A stretch of DNA of 64,000 bases, taken from Pedobacter sandarakinus. Lineage in GTDB: Bacteria; Bacteroidota; Bacteroidia; Sphingobacteriales; Sphingobacteriaceae. The first letter of the stretch is position 1. Each line of letters starts with the position of its first letter. The notes beneath the pieces are model-generated. The model was not told the DNA's origin. It searched no databases and worked only from the letters and a program-made list of their open reading frames with translations. Location of the stretch: positions 310,001 to 374,000 of the forward strand of contig NZ_JAPIVG010000004.1 in NCBI RefSeq assembly GCF_026240095.1, written 5' to 3'. The position numbers and the translations under genes are program-made. Positions 9,147 to 18,986 of this stretch are shown here, one piece after another.

Positions 9147-9953
9147 ATGCCAAACCATCCAATTCCAGCTACTGCACAGCATCCGGCCGATGCATTTAAT
9201 CGTCTGCTTACCGTTTTAGATACGCTGCGTACAGAATGTCCCTGGGATAAAAAACAAACCATGGAAACGCTGCGCCATTTAACGATTGAAGAGACATATG
9301 AGCTGAGCGACGCCATATTAGATGGAGATTTAGATGAAATTAAGAAAGAGTTGGGCGACGTGATGATGCATTTGGTCTTTTACTCGAAGATTGCGTCAGA
9401 AACCAATCATTTTGATATTGTAGATGTATTAAATGGCGTATGTGATAAGCTGGTGAACAGGCACCCACATATTTATGGTGATGTTGAAGTAGAAAATGAA
9501 GAGGATGTTAAACGAAACTGGGAGCAAATTAAATTAAAGGAAGGCAACAAATCGGTATTGGCTGGGGTACCGAGCTCTTTGCCAGCGCTTGTTAAGGCTG
9601 CAAGAATTCAGGAGAAAGCCCGAGGTGTGGGTTTTGATTGGGAAAACAAGAACCAGGTTTGGGAGAAAGTAGAAGAGGAACTACAAGAATTTAAAGCAGA
9701 ATTTAACGTGGCAGAGCAAACAGCAATAGATGTGGAAAAAGCTGAGGCTGAGTTTGGCGACGTATTGTTTTCGCTAATTAATTATGCCCGCTTCATCAAC
9801 ATCAACCCAGAAAATGCACTAGAGAAAACGAATAAGAAATTTATCAAGCGCTTCCAGTACCTTGAAAATAAAGCTAAAGATAATGGAAAAGCACTTGCGG
9901 AGATGACCCTCGCCGAGATGGATATCTATTGGAACGAAGCGAAGAAATTGTAA
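9147..9953 (+). CDS. mazG: Nucleoside triphosphate pyrophosphohydrolase MazG
   Basis: This 268-residue cytoplasmic enzyme hydrolyses (d)NTPs to monophosphates and pyrophosphate, cleaning the nucleotide pool and possibly lowering (p)ppGpp. Two tandem MazG domains are visible. The first carries CPWDKKQT, the E-x-x-E pair in EETYELSDAI and the E-x-x-D of KKELGDVMMHL. The second has EEELQEFKAE and EAEFGDVLFSLINYAR. This is the standard full-length form. The gene ends 10 nt before an unknown gene. Confidence 0.94.
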   Translation: MPNHPIPATAQHPADAFNRLLTVLDTLRTECPWDKKQTMETLRHLTIEETYELSDAILDGDLDEIKKELGDVMMHLVFYSKIASETNHFDIVDVLNGVCDKLVNRHPHIYGDVEVENEEDVKRNWEQIKLKEGNKSVLAGVPSSLPALVKAARIQEKARGVGFDWENKNQVWEKVEEELQEFKAEFNVAEQTAIDVEKAEAEFGDVLFSLINYARFININPENALEKTNKKFIKRFQYLENKAKDNGKALAEMTLAEMDIYWNEAKKL

Positions 9954-9963
9954 ATTAAAGCCT

Positions 9964-10362
9964 GTGGATTTAGCAAATACAAGCCCTGATAACCTCATCA
10001 ACATCGTTACATTCAATGTAATGGCCACGCAAACCGTCGATGGAGGTGTTTTACCTTGGATTAATATTGGTAGGGCAAATGAGGAAATTCTAAATTTAAT
10101 TGATGCCGATGAGCTAGTTATTTCTGAACATGAAATCACGATATCGGTAGATTACCCATTGTCTAAACCAACTGCCTTCAACTTATTTTCATCTATAGGC
10201 TTCTCGAGAAAATTGCTTCTAGTAGAAATAAGAGAACAGTTTCTTGCTTTTGCTAACGCTGATGGAGAAAATTTTGATATTGCTGCCTTAGATTTAGTGG
10301 CACTAGATGTTTATAAAAACAGTTCTGGCAAAATTGAAGTGGTACTAGATATCGATGCATAA
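9964..10362 (+). CDS. Hypothetical protein downstream of mazG
   Basis: I do not recognise this protein. The frame is 132 codons from a GTG at 9964; an internal ATG at 10021 would give 113 residues. There is no signal peptide or membrane segment, and the protein is acidic with alternating hydrophobic stretches that suggest a small alpha/beta fold. It lies 10 nt after mazG on the same strand and converges on the YchJ-like gene, so it is probably the last gene of the AI-2E/DoxX/mazG transcript. Confidence 0.65.
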   Translation: MDLANTSPDNLINIVTFNVMATQTVDGGVLPWINIGRANEEILNLIDADELVISEHEITISVDYPLSKPTAFNLFSSIGFSRKLLLVEIREQFLAFANADGENFDIAALDLVALDVYKNSSGKIEVVLDIDA

Positions 10363-10380
10363 TACTTGATCTTAAGTATT
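10361..10380. terminator. Weak hairpin between convergent genes
   Basis: A 7-bp A/T-rich stem (AATACTT with AAGTATT) overlaps the stop of the gene on the plus strand and is followed by TTTT. It may serve as a weak terminator for that gene. Confidence 0.35.
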
Positions 10381-10388
10381 TTAAGCAA

Positions 10389-10760
10389 TTAGTAGAACAC
10401 ACCATCAACATAATACCACTTTCCGTTTTCTAGTTTGAAATTAGATTTCTCATGGAGCACTTCAGTTTGCAGGGATTTGTTTAAGTAAAAAGCCTTAAAC
10501 TCAACTTGGTTATGGCTTGCGGCAACAATCTCTAACTTTAGCCACTTTGTATTCCTGGCACTTTGTAGATAAGCATCTTTACTGTTTTCTTTTCTCTTGC
10601 TTAGATGCGTGGTTTCGTATAGGTAATCTGCCTTAGCCAATACGAATGCCGAATATCGAGACCGCATTAATCCTTCTGCTGTTGGAGCAAAGGTTAATTT
10701 TAAATGATAGGGCTCGCAGCAAGCTGCATAGATGAAATTACTTCCACAAGGACAATTCAT
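10389..10760 (-). CDS. YchJ family protein with SEC-C zinc motif
   Basis: This 123-residue protein begins with a SEC-C-type zinc motif (CPCGS...CC at residues 4-16). It continues with the YchJ middle domain of NTF2-like fold, with the signature LMRSRYSAFVLAKADYLYETTH at about 31-52 and the terminal GKWYYVDG. The biological role of the family is not known. The gene is single and is divergent from truA. Confidence 0.92.
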   Translation of the reverse strand: MNCPCGSNFIYAACCEPYHLKLTFAPTAEGLMRSRYSAFVLAKADYLYETTHLSKRKENSKDAYLQSARNTKWLKLEIVAASHNQVEFKAFYLNKSLQTEVLHEKSNFKLENGKWYYVDGVFY

Positions 10761-10836
10761 ATCGATTTATTGAGAGGTAAAATTAGGAATAAATATCCTT
10801 CCTCCTAAAATTTACGTAAAATTGCATTTAACGATA

Positions 10837-11640
10837 ATGAGATATTTTTTTCACATCGCCTACCAGGGGCAACACTACAACGGATGGCAAAAACAACCAG
10901 GTGCCATTAGCGTACAAGGTGTTATTGAGGAGGCGCTTATCAAAATTTTAAAGGCACCAATAGCCATTAACGGCTGTGGCAGAACCGATGCCCAGGTGCA
11001 TGCCAGTCAGTATTTTTTTCATGTAGATCTACCACAAGAATTCGATTTCGATTTGGTATACCGATTGAACAAGACCTTACCTCAAAACATTGCCATTTTC
11101 GACATCATCAGAATGGAAGGCCTGCCGCATGCTCGTTTCGATGCTGTACAGCGACAGTACGATTATTTCATCCATACCTACAAAGATCCTTTCTTAGCAA
11201 ACCAGAGTTCTTTTTATTTAGAACCTTCGCTAGATCTACTTGCTATGAAAAAAGCGGTTAATCTGTTGCCCTTGTACAAGGATTATCGGGCTTTTTGCAC
11301 CCAACCTAACAAATATGAACATACTATTTGCAATGTGATGGAAGCAGATTTATTCGTGAATGAAGCCGGGAACAGAATTCGCTTTCACATTGCAAGCAAC
11401 CGATTTCTGAGTAAAATGATCAGAATTTTGATGGGAAAACTGCTCAAAATTGGCAAGAAAGAGATGAGCGTAGAGGAGTTCGAACATATGCTCACTAGCC
11501 TGGAAACGCCTAAAATCCTGGATCCAGCGCACCCAACGGGTTTGTATTTAAGTAAGGTAACCTACCCTTACCTTAACCTACCACCGAAAACTGAATTTTT
11601 AACTGCAATGGAAGGAACAGAATGGTTAAGCGTTTTTTAA
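10837..11640 (+). CDS. truA: tRNA pseudouridine(38-40) synthase TruA
   Basis: This enzyme isomerises uridines 38, 39 and 40 in the anticodon arm of tRNAs. The ATG at 10837 gives 267 residues, starting MRYFFHIAYQGQHYNGWQ as in the family; the upstream TTG at 10822 is not needed. The catalytic aspartate is D51 in CGRTDAQVHA. The second family block is NRFLSKMIRILMG near residues 187-200. It is followed by a 645-nt gap and is probably monocistronic. Confidence 0.95.
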   Translation: MRYFFHIAYQGQHYNGWQKQPGAISVQGVIEEALIKILKAPIAINGCGRTDAQVHASQYFFHVDLPQEFDFDLVYRLNKTLPQNIAIFDIIRMEGLPHARFDAVQRQYDYFIHTYKDPFLANQSSFYLEPSLDLLAMKKAVNLLPLYKDYRAFCTQPNKYEHTICNVMEADLFVNEAGNRIRFHIASNRFLSKMIRILMGKLLKIGKKEMSVEEFEHMLTSLETPKILDPAHPTGLYLSKVTYPYLNLPPKTEFLTAMEGTEWLSVF

Positions 11641-11937
11641 CTAAACACTAATCTCTACTTTTTGACGAAAGCAATTTTAACCAGGGGTTTGTTCGGAGAT
11701 AGTTTGTTAGTAGTTTAGTAGCTTGTATTTCTCCATTAGCAATTCACTTTCTCTTTTGCCAATAGCTGCTGTCTTAAATGTGTAACAATATAGATTATCA
11801 CAAAAACTAATGCTGTTGAACTTTAAAACTGTGAGAGGTTAAAACCTAAAAATAACGTCCTAACACGCTATTAGATCATAAAGTTCAAGGTCGATGTAAG
11901 GAGGCTAGTTAAGAAAAGTATCTCGCTGATATTTCTC

Positions 11938-12163
11938 CTTCAATGAACTTATACCAATATATGGTTTAAGAAAACATGAATGCTCTTCTAATTACCATAT
12001 AAGGCATGCAAGAAAATACAACATCGCCGCTTCAATAAACTTATATCTCTTTATGGTTAGAAAAACAATAGATTCTATGCTAAATTACCATATAAAGCAT
12101 TTAAGAAAATAACATCGCTGCTTCAATGAACTGATATTACCGCTGTGGTTAAAGAAATTGTGG
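11938..12163. repeat. Degenerate ~91-nt tandem repeat in the truA-gyrB gap
   Basis: Units begin with CTTCAATRAACT at 11938, 12030 and 12121 (periods 92 and 91 nt). Units 1 and 2 also share ATGGTT, ATTACCATATAA, a GCATN(C/T)AAGAAAATA segment and ACATCGCYG. The third copy is cut after about 40 nt, and a weak partial copy precedes the first. In unit 1, ATATGGT and ACCATAT could pair into a hairpin. There is no conserved reading frame. The remaining parts of 11641-12285 show nothing I can name apart from the gyrB terminator. Confidence 0.7.
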
Positions 12164-12213
12164 GAAGATTGCCAAGATCAATGGAGATTGGCTTCAGTAT
12201 GCCGACTTTTGAG

Positions 12214-12248
12214 ATAAAAAAATCCTCCAAGAATAAACTTGAAGGATT
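12214..12248 (-). terminator. Terminator of gyrB
   Basis: Read on the minus strand, an 11-bp stem with one mismatch (AATCCTTCAAG with CTTGGAGGATT) around a 6-nt loop is followed by a T tract. Confidence 0.85.
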
Positions 12249-12285
12249 CTATTTTCGCATTGTGCTTCAGTCTTTCAGCTAAAGG

Positions 12286-14328
<2,043 letters not shown>

Positions 14329-14364
14329 TTAGCTTATAACATGCCTCCATAAGTGTTTAAAATG

Positions 14365-14664
14365 AGATTTGGAAAGCAAAACCTCCACACCGTAGCATCG
14401 TTACTCCCGCTTTACATTCCAAGGGCCAAGAAGAATGGCCGCTTTCCATTTCAATCGGGTTTAAGTGGCTAAAAACCTGCTACTATTCACTACAAAATTC
14501 CTATCTCACACGGTTTAGCAGCCGAAGGTATTTTGTGCGTTATGCCTGTAACCGCCAATACTAGCACGGACCCTGCAACCTAAACCTGATAAAAGCGAAC
14601 ACGAAGTAAAGCGTTTAGCAGGGCCAATGCAACATCAGCACCACAAGCTTTGCTTTCCAAATCT
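14365..14664. repeat. 300-bp intergenic element bounded by a 16-bp perfect inverted repeat
   Basis: AGATTTGGAAAGCAAA at 14365-14380 is exactly reversed at 14649-14664, enclosing 300 bp without an ORF. Inside, CCCGCTTTACATTCC and GCTTTCCATTTCAATCGGG flank a small GGCC...GGCC hairpin. The same arrangement (CTTTCC arm, hairpin, CAATC arm) is seen at 60420-60475, and the GGAAAGCA edge recurs near 60392. This resembles a dispersed repetitive intergenic element of Sphingobacteriaceae or a non-autonomous mobile element. There is no clear target-site duplication. It fills most of the gap between gyrB and cydB. Confidence 0.6.
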
Positions 14665-14706
14665 TTTAAGTCGATTCGAAAAAAAACTTCGAAGAACACC
14701 AAGAAC

Positions 14707-15711
14707 CTATTCTTCTTTTTTCTGAAATTTATAAAAAAGATAGCCCAAAAAGGGAAGAATTAAAACACTGCCCAATATTAGGGCCATGCCTAAAGTAAAA
14801 ATTGTCCTTTCTGGTCCTATGGTTTCATATAGGGAAATGGCATCGCCATTTTTTAATCGGATAAAGCTTGGGAAGTGTGCGTAACTGATGGCTACCAAAA
14901 TCATAGTAACCTGAAAACCAGCCAACACCCTAATAATTTTTGTTTTACCCTTAACAAGTAAGTACCAAAGTAATACGAGCGATAGGCTTGCTAAAATAAT
15001 GGCCGTTAAGCCTACTGCGTTTTCGAAGAGCCAGTTAGGGAGCGGGATGCCGTCTACCTGCGCAGCTATAAACACCATGGCACCAAAAACCACCGCTGCA
15101 ATGTTCATATATTCTGCTTTTTTAATAAAACGCTGTTTATCGTTCAGGTTATCGGTTTCACCAATAAGGTAAATAGCAGCAAGGAAGCCGCATAAAGCTA
15201 CCGTGAACAAGCCTACTGCGATAGAAAACCAATTTAGCCAACTATAGATATATGCCGAAGCAAAATCTTTAGCTTGTGTATCAATGTGACCCGAGATGAC
15301 ACTGCCTGCAATAATACCCAGAAACAAGGGGGTTATGAAACTCGAATACCTGAAAATGCGGTTGTACAACCATTGCATGTCGTCTTTAATTGCATCGTAA
15401 TGCCTAAAAACAAATGCTGTGCCACGGGCAATAATGCCAATGAGCATAATAAGCAAGGGAATATGTAAATAAACCGACATGGTAGTGTATATATGTGGAA
15501 AACCCACAAAAAGAATTACTATGGCAATAATTAGCCACATGTGGTTGGCCTCCCAAACCGGACCAATGGCCTGGTACATGGTTTTGCGGGTTCTGCTCCT
15601 ATTTTTACTAGAGGTAAACAACTCGATGATGCCAGCGCCAAAATCTGCCCCACCAAGCAAGAAATAAAGCAAAATTCCTAAACATAAAAAAGCAATCACT
15701 ACGTAGTCCAT
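14707..15711 (-). CDS. cydB: Cytochrome bd oxidase subunit II
   Basis: Second subunit of the quinol-oxidising bd-type terminal oxidase in the inner membrane. The 334 residues form about eight or nine membrane segments. The N-terminus LGGADFGAGI and the VWEANHMWLI block near residues 50-62 are diagnostic of CydB. It lies 52 nt downstream of cydA on the same strand, so the two are co-transcribed. bd oxidases have high oxygen affinity and serve under microaerobic or nitrosative stress conditions. Confidence 0.95.
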   Translation of the reverse strand: MDYVVIAFLCLGILLYFLLGGADFGAGIIELFTSSKNRSRTRKTMYQAIGPVWEANHMWLIIAIVILFVGFPHIYTTMSVYLHIPLLIMLIGIIARGTAFVFRHYDAIKDDMQWLYNRIFRYSSFITPLFLGIIAGSVISGHIDTQAKDFASAYIYSWLNWFSIAVGLFTVALCGFLAAIYLIGETDNLNDKQRFIKKAEYMNIAAVVFGAMVFIAAQVDGIPLPNWLFENAVGLTAIILASLSLVLLWYLLVKGKTKIIRVLAGFQVTMILVAISYAHFPSFIRLKNGDAISLYETIGPERTIFTLGMALILGSVLILPFLGYLFYKFQKKEE

Positions 15712-15763
15712 AATTATATTTTAATGTTTTAATAGATTTCAGTTGCTGTAGCTAACTAAATAA

Positions 15764-17080
15764 TTAAGCATTGATTTTATCGTACACCTCAGGAACCATC
15801 TTAATTTGGCGATAAAGCAAAAAGGTAACAATGATACTTAGCGATACATAGATGGCTGAAAAAATATAGAACGAATATGCAATGCCAGGCATCGGCGTAA
15901 TGGCATCTTTAGTACGCATGATGCCGTAAATAATCCAGGGTTGGCGGCCTACCTCTGTAACTACCCACCCAGCTTCTAGCGCTATGTAGCCTAAAGGAAT
16001 TGCAAAGACAAACAACTTCAGTAGCCACCGTTTTTGCAAGAGTGGCTTTTTCGTAAGTAAATTGAAAAAATAAAGCAATGCGATGAAGAGCAATAACGTT
16101 CCAATCGCTACCATAATTTGAAAGGCGTAATGTGTAATGGCTACAGGTGGGCGTTCATTTTTAGGAATCTGATCGAGACCTTTTACCTCTGCCTGAAAAT
16201 CGCCATGGGCAAGAAAACTTAATGCTCCGGGCACTTTAATGGCTCCACTTATGGTTTCCGTTTTCTCATTCACGATGCCCCCAATTAACAAAGGAGCGGG
16301 TTTCTCTGTCTTGTATAAGGCCTCCATTGCAGCTAGCTTCGCCGGTTGGCGTTTGGCCACATCTTTAGCAGAAATATCGCCACTAAGTGGTTGCAGCAAT
16401 GCACCAATACATGCAAACACAGCTGCAATCTTAAATGCACGTAAATGGAAGGTTTTGTTCTTGTTTTTTAAAATCATTAGCGCATGCACGCCGGCAACAG
16501 CGAAACCCGTAGCGGTAAAAGCAGCCAGGCACATGTGCAAGGCCTGCGAAAACCAAGCTTTATTGAACATTGCCTGAATTGGATCTATATTCAGGTATTG
16601 CCCATCAACAAAATCGAACCCAGCGGGACTATTCATCCAGGCATTTGCGGCAACCACCAAAATACCAGATGCCAGGCCGCTTACGCCAACAACCATACCT
16701 GTAAACCAATGAAACCACTTGTTCAATTTATTCCATCCATACAGAAAAAAGCCCAACGCAATGGCTTCTATAAAGAATGCTGTACCCTCCAGGGAAAAAG
16801 GCATACCAAAAATAGGTCCTGCATGTTCCATAAACCTAGGCCAAAGCAGACCAAGTTCAAAGGAAAGCATGGTGCCAGAAACCGCACCTGTTGCAAAGAA
16901 AATGGCAACGCCTTTACTCCATGCTTTAGTAAGATTTTTATAGACCTCATCATTCGTTTTTAACCATTTGTAATGAGAAACCGCCATAAAAAATGGCATA
17001 ACCATACCGATGCAGGAAAATATAATGTGAAAGCCTAAGGATAAGGCCATTTGAGAGCGGGCCGCTAAAAAATCATCCAT
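15764..17080 (-). CDS. cydA: Cytochrome bd oxidase subunit I
   Basis: Haem-bearing subunit of the bd-type quinol oxidase. The ATG at 17080 gives 438 residues beginning MDDFLAARSQMALSLGFHI, with the family haem-ligand histidine in GFHI. The in-frame ATG at 17122 would add residues before the conserved start. The quinol-site signature GRQPW follows VTEV late in the sequence. The Q-loop is short, the form usual outside the enterobacterial long-loop group. A TATATTTG box lies just upstream. I see no CydX or CydCD in the window. Confidence 0.95.
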   Translation of the reverse strand: MDDFLAARSQMALSLGFHIIFSCIGMVMPFFMAVSHYKWLKTNDEVYKNLTKAWSKGVAIFFATGAVSGTMLSFELGLLWPRFMEHAGPIFGMPFSLEGTAFFIEAIALGFFLYGWNKLNKWFHWFTGMVVGVSGLASGILVVAANAWMNSPAGFDFVDGQYLNIDPIQAMFNKAWFSQALHMCLAAFTATGFAVAGVHALMILKNKNKTFHLRAFKIAAVFACIGALLQPLSGDISAKDVAKRQPAKLAAMEALYKTEKPAPLLIGGIVNEKTETISGAIKVPGALSFLAHGDFQAEVKGLDQIPKNERPPVAITHYAFQIMVAIGTLLLFIALLYFFNLLTKKPLLQKRWLLKLFVFAIPLGYIALEAGWVVTEVGRQPWIIYGIMRTKDAITPMPGIAYSFYIFSAIYVSLSIIVTFLLYRQIKMVPEVYDKINA

Positions 17081-17103
17081 AGTGAATTGGATTTGGTGTA
17101 TCG

Positions 17104-17111
17104 CAAATATA
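17104..17111 (-). promoter_or_regulatory. -7 box (TATATTTG) of cydAB
   Basis: An exact TAnnTTTG on the minus strand sits 23 nt before the preferred cydA ATG at 17080. If it is the promoter, transcription starts near 17097, inside the longer ORF, which also argues for the 17080 start. Confidence 0.5.
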
Positions 17112-17257
17112 ACCGATACCAACTTAGATGTAGCCGATTTAAGCCGCTAGTTTAGCATTATTTAAAATATAGAATGTTTTTAAATTAATAATAAATTTGC
17201 ATAAAATATGAATCAGTATCTTAAGAAAATCTACCCGTTTAGAGCGCCCTGAAACTG

Positions 17258-18157
17258 TTACATTCCCTTTAATTCTTCATAAGCAGCAGTTAAACTGCGT
17301 TGAATCCCATCCCCTTTCCATTCTGGTGCATTAGGAATGGTTGCGATTTTTAAAATGTCTTCTTTAGACTTGCCAGACTTAATCTCTTTACCTACTGTAC
17401 TAAGCAACTGCTCCAGGTAGTTTTGGAAAGCCTTTACGTCTGCTTTGGTTCCCGTTATTTTTTCTGGATCTAAAGCATGTCCCCAGATAAACATTGTATC
17501 CTGATCAAACTGAGTATGAATTTTATCTAATGCAGTGATCCAGTTGCCAATGTGGGCGCCGTTCTCACGATCTATGAATGGGAAGCGACGATTGAAAACC
17601 AAATCGCCCACGTGTACAATATTGGCGTTTTCAAAATGATAAATGGCATCGCCATTGGTGTGACCAGAACCATAGTAATAGGCGCTAATTTTTTCTTCGC
17701 CCACAGGTGCTTTCCATCCCGTACCAAAAGTAGTGTCTGGTAGCAGCTGTTTCTCTAAACTGTTGGCCTTCTCGGCGCCCTTTTTTTGGTTAACCAGTGC
17801 GTTTTGATGCGCTACCACATTACCTACCAAACCCTTAAATGCGATGTTTCCGGCAGTATGGTCGCCATGGTGATGGGTGTTTAGCAAATATTTAAAAGGT
17901 TTATCACCCAGCTTCTGCAATTCTGCAATAACATGTGGTGCCGTATTAGGAAACTGAGCATCTACCACTACAAAACCATTTGCGGCATTAAGCCACGCTA
18001 TTGTGCCACCCTGTTCAGTAAAAACTCCAACATTATTACGCAAAGGCTTAAAGTTGTAATTACTTTGACTAAAATCCTTTGCAAACAAATTGGTTTTAGA
18101 TAATGAGAGCATGGCCATTGCCAAAGCTGAATTTTTAATAAAGTTTCTTCTTTCCAT
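17258..18157 (-). CDS. Exported metallo-beta-lactamase-fold hydrolase with Tat-like signal
   Basis: 299 residues from the ATG at 18157. The N-terminus MERRNFIKNSALAMAML carries a twin-arginine motif and a hydrophobic stretch, so Tat export is likely. The MBL-fold metal site is NTHHHGDHTAGN near residues 95-106, with later GSGHTNGD, HVGDLVFN and WGHALD. No family-specific motif tells whether it is a beta-lactamase, a glyoxalase II-like enzyme or a quinoprotein-relay hydrolase; exported MBL proteins of this size are often of unknown substrate. A hairpin of the preceding small gene lies immediately upstream. Confidence 0.85.
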   Translation of the reverse strand: MERRNFIKNSALAMAMLSLSKTNLFAKDFSQSNYNFKPLRNNVGVFTEQGGTIAWLNAANGFVVVDAQFPNTAPHVIAELQKLGDKPFKYLLNTHHHGDHTAGNIAFKGLVGNVVAHQNALVNQKKGAEKANSLEKQLLPDTTFGTGWKAPVGEEKISAYYYGSGHTNGDAIYHFENANIVHVGDLVFNRRFPFIDRENGAHIGNWITALDKIHTQFDQDTMFIWGHALDPEKITGTKADVKAFQNYLEQLLSTVGKEIKSGKSKEDILKIATIPNAPEWKGDGIQRSLTAAYEELKGM

Positions 18158-18169
18158 TTGATAAAACCT

Positions 18170-18196
18170 AAAAAGCCACAACATCTGTTGTGGCTT
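18170..18196 (-). terminator. Terminator between the first small gene and the MBL gene
   Basis: On the minus strand AAGCCACAAC pairs with GTTGTGGCTT around a 4-nt loop, followed by TTTTT at its low-coordinate side. It lies about 12 nt from the MBL start codon, so it may also attenuate read-through into that gene. Confidence 0.8.
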
Positions 18197-18228
18197 AAAT
18201 TTATAACTTTTAACTGAAATAGCTACAA

Positions 18229-18432
18229 TTAAATTCCAGATCCAGGGGTTGTTCCCGGCTCGTGTCCGGGTCCGAATGAATTGTTTTTGCGGTCTTTATC
18301 TTTGTTAAATAAGTTTGTAGCAACCTTCGATGATTTATTTTCATCTAACTTTCTATCATCCTTAACATCTTCAGCTGTCTTATTCAGTAAATCGTTCTCA
18401 ACAACTTTACCTTTTTCTTTATTTGTTTCCAT
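18229..18432 (-). CDS. Small protein with NSFGxxHExGxxPG tail, copy 1
   Basis: 67 residues from the ATG at 18432 (METNKEKGK...). The first 50 residues are highly charged and probably disordered. The tail reads NNSFGPGHEPGTTPGSGI. It aligns without gaps to the 67-residue protein encoded at 18567-18770, sharing the METN start, FNK at 42-44 and the tail NSFG..HE.G..PG. There is no signal peptide, membrane segment or cysteine in this copy. Function unknown; it has its own terminator, so it is probably expressed alone. Confidence 0.7.
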   Translation of the reverse strand: METNKEKGKVVENDLLNKTAEDVKDDRKLDENKSSKVATNLFNKDKDRKNNSFGPGHEPGTTPGSGI

Positions 18433-18508
18433 AATGTATATCAATTGATGTATAATATGAACAAGTGAAAAATGATATTGTTTTCCCGGATCGATTTGGA
18501 ATAGCTAT

Positions 18509-18536
18509 AAAAAAGGGCAAGCTGAACCAGCTACCC
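18509..18536 (-). terminator. Terminator between the two small paralogous genes
   Basis: On the minus strand, GGG and AGCTG pair with CAGCT and CCC around a GTT loop, followed by six T residues. It separates the two small genes into different transcripts. Confidence 0.75.
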
Positions 18537-18566
18537 AGAAGATATTCCCCGTCTAGAACCAATCTC

Positions 18567-18770
18567 TTAAAACATAGCCCCAGGTAATTTACCTAGCTCG
18601 TGGATGCAACCAAATGAATTAAAACGCCTCTTGTGGATCTTATTGAAATGATGGGATGATTCAAAAGAGAATGGATCTAAAATAAATTTGTAGATGTGTT
18701 TTCGCGATAGCGGTGTTTCATCAGCGTTTGATAGATTTTTTTGAGGTTGGTTTTCGGGATTGGTTTCCAT
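18567..18770 (-). CDS. Small protein with NSFGxxHExGxxPG tail, copy 2
   Basis: 67 residues from the ATG at 18770 (METNPENQP...), the same length as its neighbour at 18229-18432. The middle is basic and aromatic (HIYKFILDPFSFESSHHFNK), unlike the acidic middle of copy 1. The tail NSFGCIHELGKLPGAMF keeps the shared NSFG..HE.G..PG residues. There is no signal peptide. Gapless alignment and adjacency indicate a tandem duplication with divergent middle regions. Function unknown. Confidence 0.65.
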   Translation of the reverse strand: METNPENQPQKNLSNADETPLSRKHIYKFILDPFSFESSHHFNKIHKRRFNSFGCIHELGKLPGAMF

Positions 18771-18912
18771 AGCACAAAATTTATTGAGGTTTAATAATAA
18801 ACATGGCTTAACCTTAAAATGGGAAGTATTGATAAGGCTTTAAGGAAGATCGGCATTCGCAAATTAATTGCTTTCTTATTAAATATACAGCTTTATTTCG
18901 AATTTCCAAAAC

Positions 18913-18939
18913 AAAAAAAAGACAGGCATTAGGCCTGTC
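18913..18939 (-). terminator. Terminator of the cysteine desulfurase gene
   Basis: On the minus strand, GACAGGC pairs with GCCTGTC around a 5-nt loop and is followed by eight T residues. Confidence 0.9.
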
Positions 18940-18986
18940 TCTCATCATTTCAATCTTAGTTTTACAGTAAAGAAAAAAGATCTTTC

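Noticed and set aside
11938-12163. Possible CRISPR array
   Set aside because: There are only three unequal units with homology along most of the unit instead of short identical repeats separated by unique spacers, and no cas genes.
17258-18157. Class B beta-lactamase (antibiotic resistance)
   Set aside because: The HHHGDHTAGN core is general to the MBL fold, and the Tat-like signal and size do not identify a lactamase.
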